DNA of 64,000 bases, taken from NCBI RefSeq assembly GCF_913777145.1, contig NZ_CAJYPS010000034.1:124001-188000 (forward strand), in the 5' to 3' direction. This document shows, one piece after another, positions 19,766 through 30,236 of the stretch. The translations under genes and the position numbers were made by a program. The stretch comes from an uncultured Roseateles sp. GTDB taxonomy: Bacteria; Pseudomonadota; Gammaproteobacteria; Burkholderiales; Burkholderiaceae_C. The stretch's first letter is position 1; each line of letters begins with the position of its first letter. The notes under the pieces are model-generated. The model saw only the letters and a program-made list of their open reading frames with translations, did no database searches and had not been told where the DNA came from.

Positions 19766-21451
19766 ATGCTCAGGCATTTGAGCCTCCGCGATTTCGTCAT
19801 CGTGCCGGCACTCGAGCTCGACTTCGAGGCCGGTTTCGCCGTGCTGACCGGGGAGACCGGCGCCGGCAAATCCATACTGATCGACGCGCTGCAGCTGGCG
19901 CTGGGCGGACGCGGCGATGCCGGCGTGGTGCGCGAGGGCGCGGCCAAGGCCGACATCTGCGCCGAGTTCGACACGCCGCAGGCGCTGCGCCCCTGGCTGG
20001 AGCAAGCCGGCTTCGAGGCCGAAGACGGCCTGCTGCTGCGCCGCGTCATCGACGCCGGCGGCAAGAGCCGCGCCTGGATCAACGGCGGCGCCGCCACGCT
20101 GACCCAGCTGCGCGAACTGGCCGACCACCTGCTGGACATCCACGGCCAGCACGCCTGGCAAGGCCTGACCCGCCCCGCCGCGGTGCGCGAGCTGCTGGAC
20201 GGCTTTGCCGGCCTGGACACCAGCGCGCTGGCCGCCGCCCATGCGGCCTGGAAGCAGGCCCGCGAGGCCCTGGAGCGCGCCCAGGGCCAGCAGGCCGAGC
20301 TGGAGCGCGAGCGCGAACGCCTGAGCTGGCAGATCTCCGAACTGGACCGCCTGGCGCCGGCCGAGGACGAATGGGAGCAGCTCAACGCCGAGCACCAGCG
20401 CCTCTCGCACGGCCAGGCGCTGATAGACGCGGCCCAGGGCGCGCTGGCCGCGATGGACGGCGACGAGCCCAGCGCCCAGTCGCTGGCCAGCAGCGCGCTG
20501 GATCAGCTGGAGCGCGTGCTGGACCACGACCAGCGGCTGCTGCCCGCGGTGCAGGCGCTGCGCGACGCGCTGGCCCAGCTGCAGGACGCCGGCCACACGC
20601 TGGGCGCCTACCTGCACAAGAGCGACCTCGACCCGGCCCGCCTGGCCGAGCTGGACGAGCGCGTGTCCGCCTGGATGACGCTGGCGCGGCGCTACCGCCG
20701 CCCGCCGGCCGAGCTGCCGGCCTTGCTGGCGCAATGGCGCACCGAGCTGCAGGCGCTGGACGCGGCCACCAACCCCGAGCAGCTGCAAGCCCAGCTCGCG
20801 AGCGCGCGACAGGCCTTCGAACGCGAGGCCCGTGCCGCGGGCCAGGCCCGCCGCGCGGCGGCCCCGCGCCTGGCCGAGGCCGTGACCGCCGCGATGCAGC
20901 AGCTGGGCATGGCCGGCGGCCGTTTCGACATCGAGCTGCAGCCCTGCGCCGAGCCGCAGAGCTACGGGCTGGAGTCGGCCGAATTTCTGGTGGCCGGCCA
21001 CGCCGGCAGCACGCCACGCCCGCTGGCCAAGGTGGCCTCGGGCGGCGAGCTGTCGCGCATCGCGCTGGCGATCGCGGTGACCGCCAGCCAGGCCGACAGC
21101 GGCAGCGCCGCGCCGGGCACGCTGATCTTCGACGAGATCGACGTGGGCATAGGCGGCGCCGTGGCCGAGACCGTGGGCCGGCTGATGAAGCAGCTGGGCC
21201 GCGACCGCCAGGTGCTGGCCGTCACCCACCTGCCCCAGGTGGCCGCCTGCGCGGACCGCCATCTGGTGGTGGCCAAGGCGCTGCAGGACGGCAGTACCAC
21301 CAGCCAGGTCAAGCCGGTCAACGGCGAGGCCCGGGTCGCCGAGATCGCCCGCATGCTGGGCGGCGAACGCCTGTCGTCCACCAGCCTCGCGCATGCGCAG
21401 GAGATGCTGGACGCTTCCACCGCCCCCAAGCCCCGAAAGGCCCGCTCGTGA
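19766..21451 (+). CDS. recN: DNA repair protein RecN
   Basis: 561 residues, the usual RecN size. SMC-like layout: Walker A in [20 protein letters not shown] near the N-terminus, long central coiled-coil helices rich in Glu/Arg/Ala, and the C-terminal ABC signature [17 protein letters not shown] with Walker [14 protein letters not shown] and the VTHLPQVAA switch. It acts in recombinational repair of double-strand breaks as an ATPase that bridges DNA. It is coupled to nadK upstream and overlaps the next gene by a GTGA start/stop. Confidence 0.95.
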   Translation: MLRHLSLRDFVIVPALELDFEAGFAVLTGETGAGKSILIDALQLALGGRGDAGVVREGAAKADICAEFDTPQALRPWLEQAGFEAEDGLLLRRVIDAGGKSRAWINGGAATLTQLRELADHLLDIHGQHAWQGLTRPAAVRELLDGFAGLDTSALAAAHAAWKQAREALERAQGQQAELERERERLSWQISELDRLAPAEDEWEQLNAEHQRLSHGQALIDAAQGALAAMDGDEPSAQSLASSALDQLERVLDHDQRLLPAVQALRDALAQLQDAGHTLGAYLHKSDLDPARLAELDERVSAWMTLARRYRRPPAELPALLAQWRTELQALDAATNPEQLQAQLASARQAFEREARAAGQARRAAAPRLAEAVTAAMQQLGMAGGRFDIELQPCAEPQSYGLESAEFLVAGHAGSTPRPLAKVASGGELSRIALAIAVTASQADSGSAAPGTLIFDEIDVGIGGAVAETVGRLMKQLGRDRQVLAVTHLPQVAACADRHLVVAKALQDGSTTSQVKPVNGEARVAEIARMLGGERLSSTSLAHAQEMLDASTAPKPRKARS

Positions 21452-22374
21452 GCCCAGAACTCGCCGCCTCCGAACAGCATGACGTGGTACTGCTGACCGG
21501 CATGTCCGGCGGCGGCAAGTCGGTGGCCATGCATGCGCTGGAGGATGCGGGCTATTTCTGCGTGGACAACCTGCCGGCCGAGCTGCTGCTGGACTTTCTG
21601 CGCCTGGAGCAGCAGCGCGGCGAGCGCCGCGTCGCGATCGCGGTGGACGTGCGCAGCACCGGCTCGCTGCCGCTGCTGCTGCCGCTGCTGAAGGAGCTGC
21701 GCGGCCAGGGCGTGCCGGTGCGCTCCATCTTCCTGGACGCCAACAACGACGCGCTGCTGCGCCGCTTCTCCGAGACCCGCCGCCCCCACCCGCTGCGCGA
21801 GGACCGCGACACCGCCTTCGGCGCGCTGGACGACGAGCACAGCAGCGACGAGCGCCACCGCCTGCTGATGGACGCCATCCAGCTGGAGCGCGAGCTGCTG
21901 GGCGGGCTGCGGGCCGAGTCCACCGTCATAGACACCAGCCAGCTGCGCCCGGCCCAGCTGCGCGCCTGGGTGGCCGATCTGGTGGGCCCCGGCGCCGGCA
22001 CCAAGCTGACGCTGGTGTTCGAGAGCTTTGCGTTCAAGCGCGGCGTGCCCAGCGACGCGGACTTCGTGTTCGACGTGCGCGTGCTGCCCAACCCCTACTA
22101 CGACCGCGAGCTGCGACCGCTGACCGGCCGCGACGCGCCGGTGGCGGCCTATCTCGCCGCCCAGCCCGAGGTGGGCATGATGCTGGGCCAGATCGCCGGC
22201 TTCCTGGAGCGCTGGCTGCCCAATTTCGCGGCCGACCAGCGCAGCTACCTGACCGTGGCCATAGGGTGCACCGGCGGCCAGCACCGCTCGGTCTACCTGG
22301 TGGAGATGCTGGCCCGCCAGTTCAGCCACCACAGCCATGTGCTGAAACGGCACCGGGAACTCGACGCGCGCTGA
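21448..22374 (+). CDS. rapZ: RNase adapter protein RapZ
   Basis: 308 residues from a GTG start at 21448 that overlaps the recN stop as GTGA. Walker [17 protein letters not shown] and the following FCVDNLP motif lie at the N-terminus; the C-terminus has [28 protein letters not shown] and [13 protein letters not shown], all conserved in RapZ/YvcJ proteins. In enterobacteria RapZ binds glucosamine-6-phosphate and small RNAs to control GlmS; in other bacteria the role is less clear. More often it lies near ptsN/hprK; linkage to recN here is somewhat unusual. Confidence 0.93.
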   Translation: MSPELAASEQHDVVLLTGMSGGGKSVAMHALEDAGYFCVDNLPAELLLDFLRLEQQRGERRVAIAVDVRSTGSLPLLLPLLKELRGQGVPVRSIFLDANNDALLRRFSETRRPHPLREDRDTAFGALDDEHSSDERHRLLMDAIQLERELLGGLRAESTVIDTSQLRPAQLRAWVADLVGPGAGTKLTLVFESFAFKRGVPSDADFVFDVRVLPNPYYDRELRPLTGRDAPVAAYLAAQPEVGMMLGQIAGFLERWLPNFAADQRSYLTVAIGCTGGQHRSVYLVEMLARQFSHHSHVLKRHRELDAR

Positions 22375-22395
22375 AGTGCCGGGGTCAAAGCGGTA

Positions 22396-22426
22396 GATAA
22401 TCAGTTCTAGAACTTTTATTCTGAAC
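22396..22426 (+). promoter_or_regulatory. Candidate operator/promoter of the BlaI-type regulator gene
   Basis: A -10-like GATAAT (22396-22401) is directly followed by a perfect 12-base palindrome AGTTCTAGAACT (22403-22414). A weaker second copy ATTCTGAAC (22418-22426) runs up to the start codon. A dimeric winged-helix repressor bound here would cover the transcription start and ribosome-binding site, giving autoregulation typical of BlaI/MecI proteins. No good -35 box was found. Confidence 0.5.
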
Positions 22427-22428
22427 GG

Positions 22429-22821
22429 ATGACCGCGAAATCTCCCTCGCCGGCCAAGCCCACCGCGGCCGAGCTGGATCTGCTGCAGGTGCTGTGGCGC
22501 CTGGGCCCGGCCGATGCCAAGACCGTGCACGAAGCCCTGGTGGCCGAGCGCCCCGACGCGACCTACGCCACCGTGCTGCGCCAGCTGCAGGTGATGCACG
22601 GCAAGGGCCTGCTGACCCGCGACGAAAGCCAGCGCCCGCAGCGCTATGCGGCCGCGCTGCCGCAGGACAAGCTGCAGCAGTCGCTGGTGAAGGACTTCAT
22701 CGCGCGCGCCTTCGCCGGCTCCGGCAAGGCGCTGGTGCTGGCGGCGCTCAAGAGCCATGTCAGCGCCAAGGAGAAGGCCGAGATCCGCCAGCTGCTGGGC
22801 AAGCCGGGAGACGAGGCATGA
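22429..22821 (+). CDS. BlaI/MecI/CopY-family transcriptional repressor
   Basis: 130 residues. The winged-helix region includes PTAAELDLLQVLWRLGPADA, the recognition-helix stretch TYATVLRQLQVMHGKGLL and the wing RPQRYAAALPQ; the C-terminal helices form the dimerisation and cleavage region, as in BlaI and MecI. In beta-lactam sensing systems the repressor is cleaved after the membrane sensor is activated. Its stop overlaps the start of the M56 peptidase/PBP fusion as ATGA, so repressor and sensor are made together. The palindrome immediately upstream is the likely binding site. Confidence 0.9.
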   Translation: MTAKSPSPAKPTAAELDLLQVLWRLGPADAKTVHEALVAERPDATYATVLRQLQVMHGKGLLTRDESQRPQRYAAALPQDKLQQSLVKDFIARAFAGSGKALVLAALKSHVSAKEKAEIRQLLGKPGDEA

Positions 22822-24548
22822 GCCTGGATGCACTGGTGCAGGCCTGGGGCTGGGCGCTGCTGAACTTTCTCTGGCAGGGCCTGGCCGTGGGCGGCGTGGC
22901 CGGCCTGCTGCTGGTGCTGCTGCGCGGCGCACCGCCGCGCTGGCGCTATGCGGTCTGCGGCCTGGCGCTGGGCGCCTGCCTGGCGCTGCCGCTGCTGCAA
23001 TGCCTGGATCTGTCGCCCGCCGAGGGCCAGTTCGTCGATGAGCTGGAGAGCCTGGCGACCGAGCTGCCCGCGCTGGTCAGCGCCTGGGCGCTGGGTGTGG
23101 GGCTGATGCTGGGCCGGCTGGGTCTGGGCCTGCTGTGGGTGGGGCGCGCACGCCGCCGCGCCCAGGCCGCGCCGCCGCTCTGGCAGGCGCGGCTGGACGC
23201 GCTCGCCGCCCGCCTGGGCCTGCGCCGGCGCGTGGCGCTGGGCCTGCTGCCCGAGCTGGACGGCCCGATCGCGCTGGGCCTGCTGCGCCCCTGCGTGCTG
23301 CTGCCCGCCTCGCTGCTGACCCGCCTGCCCGCCGACCTGCTGGAGGCGCTGCTGGCGCACGAGCTGGCCCATGTGCGACGCTGGGACTACCTGGCCAATC
23401 TGCTGCAGAGCGCGGTGGAGGCGCTGTTGTTCTTCCACCCGGTCGTGTGGTGGCTGTCGGCCCGCATGCGCGCCGAGCGCGAGCTGGTGGCCGACGAGAT
23501 CTCGGCCGAACTGCTGGGCGACTCGCACCGGCTGGCGCGGGCGCTGCATGCGCTGTCCGAGCTGCCCGCCACGCCGGCCGCGCCGCGGCTGGCCCAGGCG
23601 GCCCGCGGCGGTGCGCTGCTGGCCCGGGTGGAACGGCTGCTGGCGCCCCGCCCCCGCGCCACCGGCTGGAAGCTGGCGCTGCCGGCGCTGCTGATTGCGG
23701 CCACCAGCTTCGTGGTGCAGGCCTCCACGCGCTCCGCGCCCGAGGAGGCGGCGCCGGTGCACTCGGTGAAGGGCGTGGTGGAGGCGCCGCCGCCCACGCC
23801 GGTGCCGGCGCTCAAGCTGCCGGTGAACGCCAAGCATGTGATGGTGATCGACGAGAACAGCGGCAAGGTGCTGATGGCCCGCGACCCGGATGCGGTCGTG
23901 CCCATCGCGTCACTGACCAAGCTGCTGACCGCCATGGTGGTGCTGGACGCCAAGCTGGACCCCAAGGAGGAGCTGCGCATCACCGCGGACGACGTGGACC
24001 GGCTCAAGCACAGCGCCTCGCGCGTGCCGGTGGGCACGACCATGAGCCGGCGCTCCGCGCTGGAAATGGCGCTGATGGCGTCCGAGAACCGCGCCGCGGC
24101 CGCGCTGGCCCGCACCTTCCCCGGCGGCGAGGCGGGCTTTGCCAAGGCCATGCAGGCCAAGATCCGCAGCCTGGGCCTGGTGCACACCTCCATCAGCGAC
24201 CCCACGGGCCTGTCGCCGGCCAACACCTCGACCGCGGCCGAGGTTGCCAAGATCACCGCCGCGGCGGCGCGCTATGGCGAGATCACCCGCATCACCAGCG
24301 ACCAGAAGACGGTCGTGCCGGTGAACGGCCGACCGCGCGAGCTGCACAACACCAACCGCCTGGTGGGCGCCAAGGGCTGGGACATCCGCGTGTCCAAGAC
24401 CGGCTACACCGAGGAGGCGGGCCGCTGCCTGACCATGCGCATCATGAGCGGGCTGCGCCCGGTCACCGTGGTGCTGCTGGATGCCGATGGCTCGGCCCAG
24501 CGCCTGCGGGATGCGGCGCTGATACGCAAGAGCCTGAACAAGGGCTGA
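22818..24548 (+). CDS. M56 (BlaR1-type) membrane metallopeptidase fused to a D-Ala-D-Ala endopeptidase/PBP7-like domain
   Basis: 576 residues from the ATG at 22818. The N-terminal half is a BlaR1/MecR1-like M56 peptidase: membrane helices, then the zinc motif HELAH at 181-185 (LLAHELAHVRRWDYL), and a last helix around KLALPALLIAATSFVV. After a proline-rich linker comes a serine-type penicillin-binding domain of the PBP7/S11 kind. It has SLTK (Ser365, Lys368), SEN (422-424) and KTG (527-529). In BlaR1 the sensor domain is instead class-D-beta-lactamase-like. I infer a sensor whose PBP domain is acylated by beta-lactams or binds wall peptides outside, and whose M56 domain then inactivates the BlaI-type repressor. 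Confidence 0.85.
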   Translation: MSLDALVQAWGWALLNFLWQGLAVGGVAGLLLVLLRGAPPRWRYAVCGLALGACLALPLLQCLDLSPAEGQFVDELESLATELPALVSAWALGVGLMLGRLGLGLLWVGRARRRAQAAPPLWQARLDALAARLGLRRRVALGLLPELDGPIALGLLRPCVLLPASLLTRLPADLLEALLAHELAHVRRWDYLANLLQSAVEALLFFHPVVWWLSARMRAERELVADEISAELLGDSHRLARALHALSELPATPAAPRLAQAARGGALLARVERLLAPRPRATGWKLALPALLIAATSFVVQASTRSAPEEAAPVHSVKGVVEAPPPTPVPALKLPVNAKHVMVIDENSGKVLMARDPDAVVPIASLTKLLTAMVVLDAKLDPKEELRITADDVDRLKHSASRVPVGTTMSRRSALEMALMASENRAAAALARTFPGGEAGFAKAMQAKIRSLGLVHTSISDPTGLSPANTSTAAEVAKITAAAARYGEITRITSDQKTVVPVNGRPRELHNTNRLVGAKGWDIRVSKTGYTEEAGRCLTMRIMSGLRPVTVVLLDADGSAQRLRDAALIRKSLNKG

Positions 24549-24584
24549 GGCCGGGGCGGCCTGCCGGCCGCTTGAGGAGGGGCG

Positions 24585-24603
24585 GCGCCGGCCGGGCCGG
24601 CGC
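24585..24603. terminator. Hairpin between convergent genes
   Basis: A perfect inverted repeat GCGCCGGCC-G-GGCCGGCGC lies between the stop codons of the M56-PBP gene (+) and the chemoreceptor gene (-). No T-run follows, so it is not a classic intrinsic terminator, but it could stop or stabilise transcripts from both sides. Confidence 0.45.
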
Positions 24604-24608
24604 GACAC

Positions 24609-26426
24609 TCAGAAGGTTTCCCAGTCGCTGTCCTTGTCGGCGGCCGGCGGCGCGCTGACCGGCGCCGCCGCGGTCACCGGACGGGCGGCGGATGCCGGTC
24701 GGGGCTTGGATGCCGCCGGTGTGGTCTTCACGGTCTTTGCCGAGGCCTTGATCGCGGGCCTGGCAGCCAGCTTGGCCGCCACAGGCGCAGGCGCGCGCTT
24801 CACCTCCACTGCCGGCATGCGCGGTGCGGCGCCCGCACCGGCCAGCGCCAGCCGCGGCGCGGCCCCGTCCACGCGGAAGGCGGCCACCGCCTCGCTGAGG
24901 CGCGAGGACTGCTGGCGCATGCTCTCGGCGGCCGCGGCGGTCTGCTCCACCAGCGCGGCATTCTGCTGGGTGGCCTGGTCCAGCTGGCTGACCGCGACAT
25001 TGATCTGCACGACGCCGTCGGACTGCTCGCGGCTGGACACCGTGATCTCGGCCACCAGGTCGGTCACGCGGCGCATCTCGGTGACCATCTGCTCTATGGT
25101 CTCGCGCGCCTTGAACACCTGGGTGCTGCCGTTCTCCACCTTGGCGACGCTGTCGCCTATCAGGCTCTTGATCTCCTTGGCCGCCTCGGCGCTGCGCGAG
25201 GCCAGGCTGCGCACCTCGCCGGCCACCACCGCGAAGCCGCGGCCCTGGTCCCCGGCCCGCGCGGCCTCGACCGCCGCGTTCAGCGCGAGGATGTTGGTCT
25301 GGAACGCGATGCCATCGATGACGCCGATGATGTCGGCGATCTTGCGGCTGGCCTGCGAGATGTCGTCCATGGTGCGCACCACCTCGCCCACCGCCGCGCC
25401 GCCCGCCTGCGCGACCTCGGACGCATGGGTGGCGAGCTGGTCCGCCTGGCGTGCGTTGTCTGCATTGGCCTTGATCTGGGCCGCCATCTCCTCCACCGAG
25501 GCGGCGGTTTCCTCCAGGCTGGAGGCCTGGGTTTCGGTGCGTGCGGACAGGTCGCTGTTGCCCTGCGCGATCTCGGCCGCGGCCACATTGATCTGGTCGC
25601 AGCCGCTGCGCACGCCGGCCACCATGCCGGAGAGGTTGCGGGTCATTTCGTCCAGCGAGTTCAGCAGCTGGCCCAGCTCGTCGCGGGTGTCGGCCTGCAC
25701 GCGCAGGGTCAGGTCACCACTGGCGACGCTGCGCACCGCGGCCACCGCGCGCTGCACCGGCTCCGTGATGGAGCGCGTGATCACCCAGGCCGCCCACACG
25801 CCTATGGCCAGCGCCACCACCACCACCAGGCCGAACACGGTCAGCACGCGCTGGTAGGCAGAGATCGCAGACTCGGTGGCCGCACCCGCCACCTTCTCGT
25901 TGTAGGCCCACCACTGGCGCAGCGTGTCCTGGAACTGCGAGAAAACCTCGAAGCCCTTGCCCAGGGACAGCTCACGCGCCTTGGTAGCCTGCGAGGGATC
26001 GGCCATGCCCTGGCTCGCCAGCGCAATCACCTGGTCCTGCACCTCGTAGTAGGCCTTGGCCCCCTTCTTGGCCTGGTCCAGCAGGCCCTTGTCGGTATCG
26101 TCGGACACCAGCGAGTCATAGTCCTTGAGCCGCTGCAGGCTGCGCTCGCGCGCCTTGGCAATGCGGGCCTGCTGGTCCGCCAGCACCTTGGGGTCCTCGC
26201 TGAGCAGCACGCGCAGCTCGAAACGGCGGGTCTCGCTCAGCGCCGCGTCCACGTCATGCAGCGCTCGCAACGAGGGCAGGATGTTCTCGGGGTAGTACTC
26301 GGCGTAGTAGTTGATGGACTTGGCCTGGAACACCCCGATGAGCGCCATCGCGAGCAGCAGTGCCAGCAGCACCGCAAAGGCCAGAGCCAGGCGCGTACCC
26401 ACGCGCAGGTTGTTGAGCAGCTTCAA
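24609..26426 (-). CDS. Methyl-accepting chemotaxis protein
   Basis: 605 residues from a TTG start at 26426 with a well-placed AGGAG seven bases upstream; this gives the typical start [20 protein letters not shown]. Layout: first membrane helix (about 12-32), a helical four-helix-bundle periplasmic sensor domain, second helix ([19 protein letters not shown]), HAMP, and the MA signalling domain with hairpin tip [20 protein letters not shown]. After a proline/alanine-rich linker the protein ends DWETF, the CheR/CheB tether pentapeptide, so it is a major adaptation-competent receptor. The ligand is unknown and no che genes are nearby. Confidence 0.92.
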   Translation of the reverse strand: MKLLNNLRVGTRLALAFAVLLALLLAMALIGVFQAKSINYYAEYYPENILPSLRALHDVDAALSETRRFELRVLLSEDPKVLADQQARIAKARERSLQRLKDYDSLVSDDTDKGLLDQAKKGAKAYYEVQDQVIALASQGMADPSQATKARELSLGKGFEVFSQFQDTLRQWWAYNEKVAGAATESAISAYQRVLTVFGLVVVVALAIGVWAAWVITRSITEPVQRAVAAVRSVASGDLTLRVQADTRDELGQLLNSLDEMTRNLSGMVAGVRSGCDQINVAAAEIAQGNSDLSARTETQASSLEETAASVEEMAAQIKANADNARQADQLATHASEVAQAGGAAVGEVVRTMDDISQASRKIADIIGVIDGIAFQTNILALNAAVEAARAGDQGRGFAVVAGEVRSLASRSAEAAKEIKSLIGDSVAKVENGSTQVFKARETIEQMVTEMRRVTDLVAEITVSSREQSDGVVQINVAVSQLDQATQQNAALVEQTAAAAESMRQQSSRLSEAVAAFRVDGAAPRLALAGAGAAPRMPAVEVKRAPAPVAAKLAARPAIKASAKTVKTTPAASKPRPASAARPVTAAAPVSAPPAADKDSDWETF

Positions 26427-26587
26427 GGGGTGTCTCCTGAGTCGCAGGTATGCGCCCCACTTTGCCCGCTTCAGCCCAGCAAGGCAACGACCCCGGCGGC
26501 GGCCTCGCCCCCCAGACCGAGGGCTCGAGCGCCCGCCCATCCAAGCGTCCACAGACCGGTCGACCCCGGCCGCCACAGCCACCTGCG

Positions 26588-27601
26588 TCAGTCCGGGTCC
26601 ACCAGCTTCTTCAGCGGTGCCGGCAGCGCATAGGCCGGCAATTGCTCGCGCGCCACCCACTGACCGGCGAGCACCTGGGCAGGCGCGGCCTCGGCGCGCA
26701 GCGTGTGCAGCACCCAGTCGAAATGGGTCAGCGCATGCTCGATGCGTGGCAACGGCTCCAGCGCAACACCCGGCACCTGGGCGCGCGCGGCCGCCTCGTC
26801 ATCGAACATGGGCAGCGTCCACAGCCCCGCCCACACACCGGTGGCCGGGCGCTGGGTGAGCAGCAGCTCGGGGCCGGCCGGACCGGGCCGCTCCAGCCAC
26901 AGCCACCAGTTCTCACGCCGGCTGCGCTTGAGCTTGCGGGTCTTGACCGGGAAGCGGGTGGGCTCGCCCGACGCGCTGCCGCGGCACAGCGACTGCACGG
27001 GGCACAGCAGGCATTGCGGCGAGCGCTGGGTGCAGACCGTGGCGCCCAGGTCCATCAGGCCCTGGGTGTAGCGGTCCACCCCCTGCTCGGGCAGCAGCGC
27101 GCTGGCCTGATCCCACAACCGGCGCTCGACCGCGCTGCTGGCCAGGTCGCCCTCGAAGGCCAGCACGCGGGTCAGCACCCGCTTCACATTGCCGTCCAGG
27201 ATGGCGACTCGCTCCTGATAGCAGAAGGCCGCGATCGCCGCCGCGGTGGAGCGGCCTATGCCCGGCAGCGTCTGCAGGCCGGCCGCATCGGGCGGGAAGC
27301 GGCCGCCGTGCAGCGCCACCACCGCCCTTGCGCAGGCATGCAGGTTGCGCGCCCGGCTGTAGTAGCCCAGGCCCGCCCACAGCGCCAGCACCTCGTCCAG
27401 CTCGGCCGCAGCCAGCTCGGCCACCGTCGGGAAGCGCTGCAGGAAGCGTTCGTAGTAGCCCAGCACCGTGGTGACCTGGGTCTGCTGCAGCATGATTTCG
27501 GACAGCCACACGCGGTAGGGGTCGCGGGTGTTCTGCCAGGGCAGCTCGTTGCGCCCGTGGCGCTGCTGCCAGGCGACGACCAGGGGCCCGAAGTCGGGCA
27601 T
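26588..27601 (-). CDS. mutY: A/G-specific adenine glycosylase MutY
   Basis: 337 residues from the ATG at 27601, which forms a TGATG overlap with the mutM stop; a start five codons earlier (27616) is equally open. It removes adenine mispaired with 8-oxoguanine. Visible: [20 protein letters not shown] with the catalytic Glu in [10 protein letters not shown], the helix-hairpin-helix [12 protein letters not shown], the catalytic Asp in [11 protein letters not shown], and the [4Fe-4S] cluster cysteines in the C-x6-C-x2-C-x5-C arrangement. The C-terminal MutT-like domain follows. It is paired with mutM of the same 8-oxoG pathway. Confidence 0.95.
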   Translation of the reverse strand: MPDFGPLVVAWQQRHGRNELPWQNTRDPYRVWLSEIMLQQTQVTTVLGYYERFLQRFPTVAELAAAELDEVLALWAGLGYYSRARNLHACARAVVALHGGRFPPDAAGLQTLPGIGRSTAAAIAAFCYQERVAILDGNVKRVLTRVLAFEGDLASSAVERRLWDQASALLPEQGVDRYTQGLMDLGATVCTQRSPQCLLCPVQSLCRGSASGEPTRFPVKTRKLKRSRRENWWLWLERPGPAGPELLLTQRPATGVWAGLWTLPMFDDEAAARAQVPGVALEPLPRIEHALTHFDWVLHTLRAEAAPAQVLAGQWVAREQLPAYALPAPLKKLVDPD

Positions 27602-28440
27602 CAACGTTTCTGGCATGAGGGACAGAAGAAGGTGGAGCGCTGGCCCTGGACGATGCGCTTGATGGTGCCGCCGCAGCGGTGACAGGTCTCGCCCTCGCGG
27701 CCATAGACCTGGGCCTGCATCTGGAAGCTGCCGGCCACGCCGTGAGCATCGCGGAAGTCGCGCAGCGTCGTGCCACCGGCCTCCAGCGCCTGCGCCAGCA
27801 CGCCGCGCACCGCGGCGGCCAGGCGCTCGGCTCGCGGGCGGCTGAGCTTGCCCGCGGGCAGGCGTGGGTCTATGCCGGCCAGGAACAAGGCCTCGCAGGC
27901 ATAGATGTTGCCGGCGCCCACGACGATGTCACCCGCCAGCAGCGCCTGCTTGATGGGCACGCGCCGGCCGCTGAGGCCGGCATGCAGGTGGGCCCCGTCG
28001 AAGCGAGCATCGAAGGGTTCCAGCCCCAGGCCGGCCAGCAGCTTGGCCGCCGGGTCGGCCGCCAGCGACGGCGACCACACGACCGCGCCGAAGCGCCGCG
28101 GGTCGGTCAGCCGCAGCAGGCCGCGGTCGGTGTGCAGGTCGAAGTGATCGTGCGGCCCCGGCGCGGGCGGCGGCGCCGCATCCAGGAAGGCCAGCGAGCC
28201 CGACATGCCCAGGTGCATCAGCAGGCCGCCCTCGCGTGAGGTTTCACCGTCGGACAGCGGCAGCCACAAATATTTACCGCGCCGCTGCACCGCGCCGACG
28301 CGGCGATCCAGCAGGGTTTCGGGTTCAATGGCCAGCGGCCAGCGCAGGGGCTTGCCCAGGCGCAGCCCGGTGACCCGAGCGCCTTCTATGGCTGCCGCAA
28401 AGCTGCGGCGCGTGACTTCAACCTCGGGTAACTCGGGCAT
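27601..28440 (-). CDS. mutM: Formamidopyrimidine-DNA glycosylase MutM (Fpg)
   Basis: 279 residues. The N-terminal [11 protein letters not shown] contains the catalytic proline (Pro2 after Met removal) and Glu. The H2TH region includes [20 protein letters not shown], and the C-terminal zinc finger has [10 protein letters not shown] followed by CPSC. It excises 8-oxoguanine and formamidopyrimidines and cleaves the abasic site. Translational coupling to mutY puts both 8-oxoG enzymes on one transcript, divergent from the TPR gene; the 41-base divergent region holds a CATAAT box. Confidence 0.96.
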   Translation of the reverse strand: MPELPEVEVTRRSFAAAIEGARVTGLRLGKPLRWPLAIEPETLLDRRVGAVQRRGKYLWLPLSDGETSREGGLLMHLGMSGSLAFLDAAPPPAPGPHDHFDLHTDRGLLRLTDPRRFGAVVWSPSLAADPAAKLLAGLGLEPFDARFDGAHLHAGLSGRRVPIKQALLAGDIVVGAGNIYACEALFLAGIDPRLPAGKLSRPRAERLAAAVRGVLAQALEAGGTTLRDFRDAHGVAGSFQMQAQVYGREGETCHRCGGTIKRIVQGQRSTFFCPSCQKR

Positions 28441-28481
28441 AGGCCGGAAATCATAATCAGCGCCTCTCTGCTGGAGTTCGA

Positions 28482-30236
28482 ATGCCCCTTCCCGTTCGTC
28501 ACGCGCTCAGTGCCGCCGCCCTGCTGATGGGCCTGCAGGCCCAGGCCCAGGAGGCCGAGGCGCCGCCGGCCCCTTCCGAGGCCGCCTCGGCCCCGCTGGC
28601 CAACTCGGCGATGGACGCGCCGCTGTTCTATCAACTGCTGATCGGCGAGCTGGAACTGCAGAGCGGCCAGGCCGGCGTGGCTTTCCAGGTGCTGCTGGAC
28701 GCGGCGCGCCGCACCGGCGACGAGGCACTGTTCAAGCATGTGGTCAACATCGCGCTGCGCGCCCGCGCCGGCGACCAGGCGCTGATGGCCGCGCGCGCCT
28801 GGACCCAGGTCGCGCCTCTGTCGGCCGAGGCGCAGCAGACCGTGCTGCAACTGCTCGCGCTGATGAACAAGCCCGAGGAAGCGGTGGAGCCGCTGCGCCT
28901 GCTGCTGCAGCTCACGCCCGAGCCGCAGCGCGTGGGTGTGCTGGTGTCGCTGCCGCGGCTGTTCCAGCGCGCGCCGCAGCCGGGTCAGGTCTTGTCCGCC
29001 TTCGAGGGCCTGCTGCGCAGCCAGACCGGCCCGCTCAAGGCCGCCGCGCTGTTCACCGAGGCGCGTCTGAGCCAGCAGGCCGGCGACAGCGCTCGTGCGC
29101 TGCAGGCCACGCAGGCCCTGGCCCAGGAGCTGCCCGATGGCGACGACGCGATGCAGCTGGCGGTGGACCTGCTGCCGCAGCAGCCCCGCGCCGAAGACCT
29201 GATACGCGCCCGCCTGCAGCAGCAGCCCGACCAGCACGCGCTGCGCCAGGCCTATGCCCGCGCGCTGGTGAAGGCCCAGCGACCGGCCGACGCGGCGCGC
29301 GAGTTCCGCCTGCTGACCGAGCAGACCCCCGCCAACCCGGCACCCTGGCTGGCGCTGGGCGCGATCGAGCTGGAGATGCGCCACACCGCGCCGGCCGAGA
29401 CCGCGCTGCGCGAGGCACTGAAGCGCCTGGACACGCCGGCCGCCGGCAGCGACGAGGACATCCGCGCCCGCGCCGAGGGCCGCCAGCAGGCCTGGCTGAT
29501 GCTGTCCCAGGCGGCCGAGCAGCGCGGCGACCTCAAGGCCGCCGAGGCTGCGCTGGGCCGCGTGGACGGCAACAGCCTGGACCTGCAATACCGACGCGCC
29601 AGCCTGCTGGCGCGCCAGGGCAAGCTGGCCGAGGCGCGCAAGCTGCTGCAGCCGGCCGAGGACGCCGGCAACGACGAGATCCGCAGCCGGGCGCTGGCCG
29701 AGGCCCAGCTGCTGCGCGAGCAGCGCGACTTCAACGGCGCGCTGGCGGTGCTCAAGCAGGCCAACGAGCGCTTCAAGGACGATCCCGACCTGCTGTACGA
29801 GCAGGCCATGATGGCCGAGAAGGTGGGGCTGTTCGACGCGATGGAAGCGCTGCTGCGCCAGGTCATGCAGCTCAAGCCCGACTACCACCATGCGTACAAC
29901 GCGCTGGGCTACTCGCTGGCCGATCGCAACCAGCGCCTGCCCGAGGCCAAGGAGCTGATCGAGCGCGCGCTCAAGCTCTCGCCCGGCGAGCCCTTCATCA
30001 TCGACAGCCTGGGCTGGGTGGAGTTCCGCCTGGGCAACCTGGCCGAAGCGGTGAAGCTGCTGCGTCAGGCCTATGGCAGCCGACCCGACGCCGAGATCGC
30101 CGCCCACCTGGGCGAGGTGCTGTGGGCCAGCGGCGCGCAGGACGAGGCCCGCCGCGTATGGGCCGAGGCCGCCCAGCGCGACGCCCGCAACGAGGCGCTG
30201 CGCGAGACCCTGGACCGGCTGAAGGTCAAGCCTTGA
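28482..30236 (+). CDS. Exported tetratricopeptide-repeat protein
   Basis: 584 residues. A signal-peptide-like start ([17 protein letters not shown]) is followed by a Pro/Ala linker and then TPR helices for most of the length. The clearest repeats are near the C-terminus, for example [20 protein letters not shown] and [20 protein letters not shown]. Shine-Dalgarno GGAG lies six bases before the ATG. The gene immediately precedes and overlaps lolB, an arrangement common in betaproteobacteria. It is probably a periplasmic or outer-membrane-associated scaffold for protein interactions; no specific partner can be named. Confidence 0.85.
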   Translation: MPLPVRHALSAAALLMGLQAQAQEAEAPPAPSEAASAPLANSAMDAPLFYQLLIGELELQSGQAGVAFQVLLDAARRTGDEALFKHVVNIALRARAGDQALMAARAWTQVAPLSAEAQQTVLQLLALMNKPEEAVEPLRLLLQLTPEPQRVGVLVSLPRLFQRAPQPGQVLSAFEGLLRSQTGPLKAAALFTEARLSQQAGDSARALQATQALAQELPDGDDAMQLAVDLLPQQPRAEDLIRARLQQQPDQHALRQAYARALVKAQRPADAAREFRLLTEQTPANPAPWLALGAIELEMRHTAPAETALREALKRLDTPAAGSDEDIRARAEGRQQAWLMLSQAAEQRGDLKAAEAALGRVDGNSLDLQYRRASLLARQGKLAEARKLLQPAEDAGNDEIRSRALAEAQLLREQRDFNGALAVLKQANERFKDDPDLLYEQAMMAEKVGLFDAMEALLRQVMQLKPDYHHAYNALGYSLADRNQRLPEAKELIERALKLSPGEPFIIDSLGWVEFRLGNLAEAVKLLRQAYGSRPDAEIAAHLGEVLWASGAQDEARRVWAEAAQRDARNEALRETLDRLKVKP

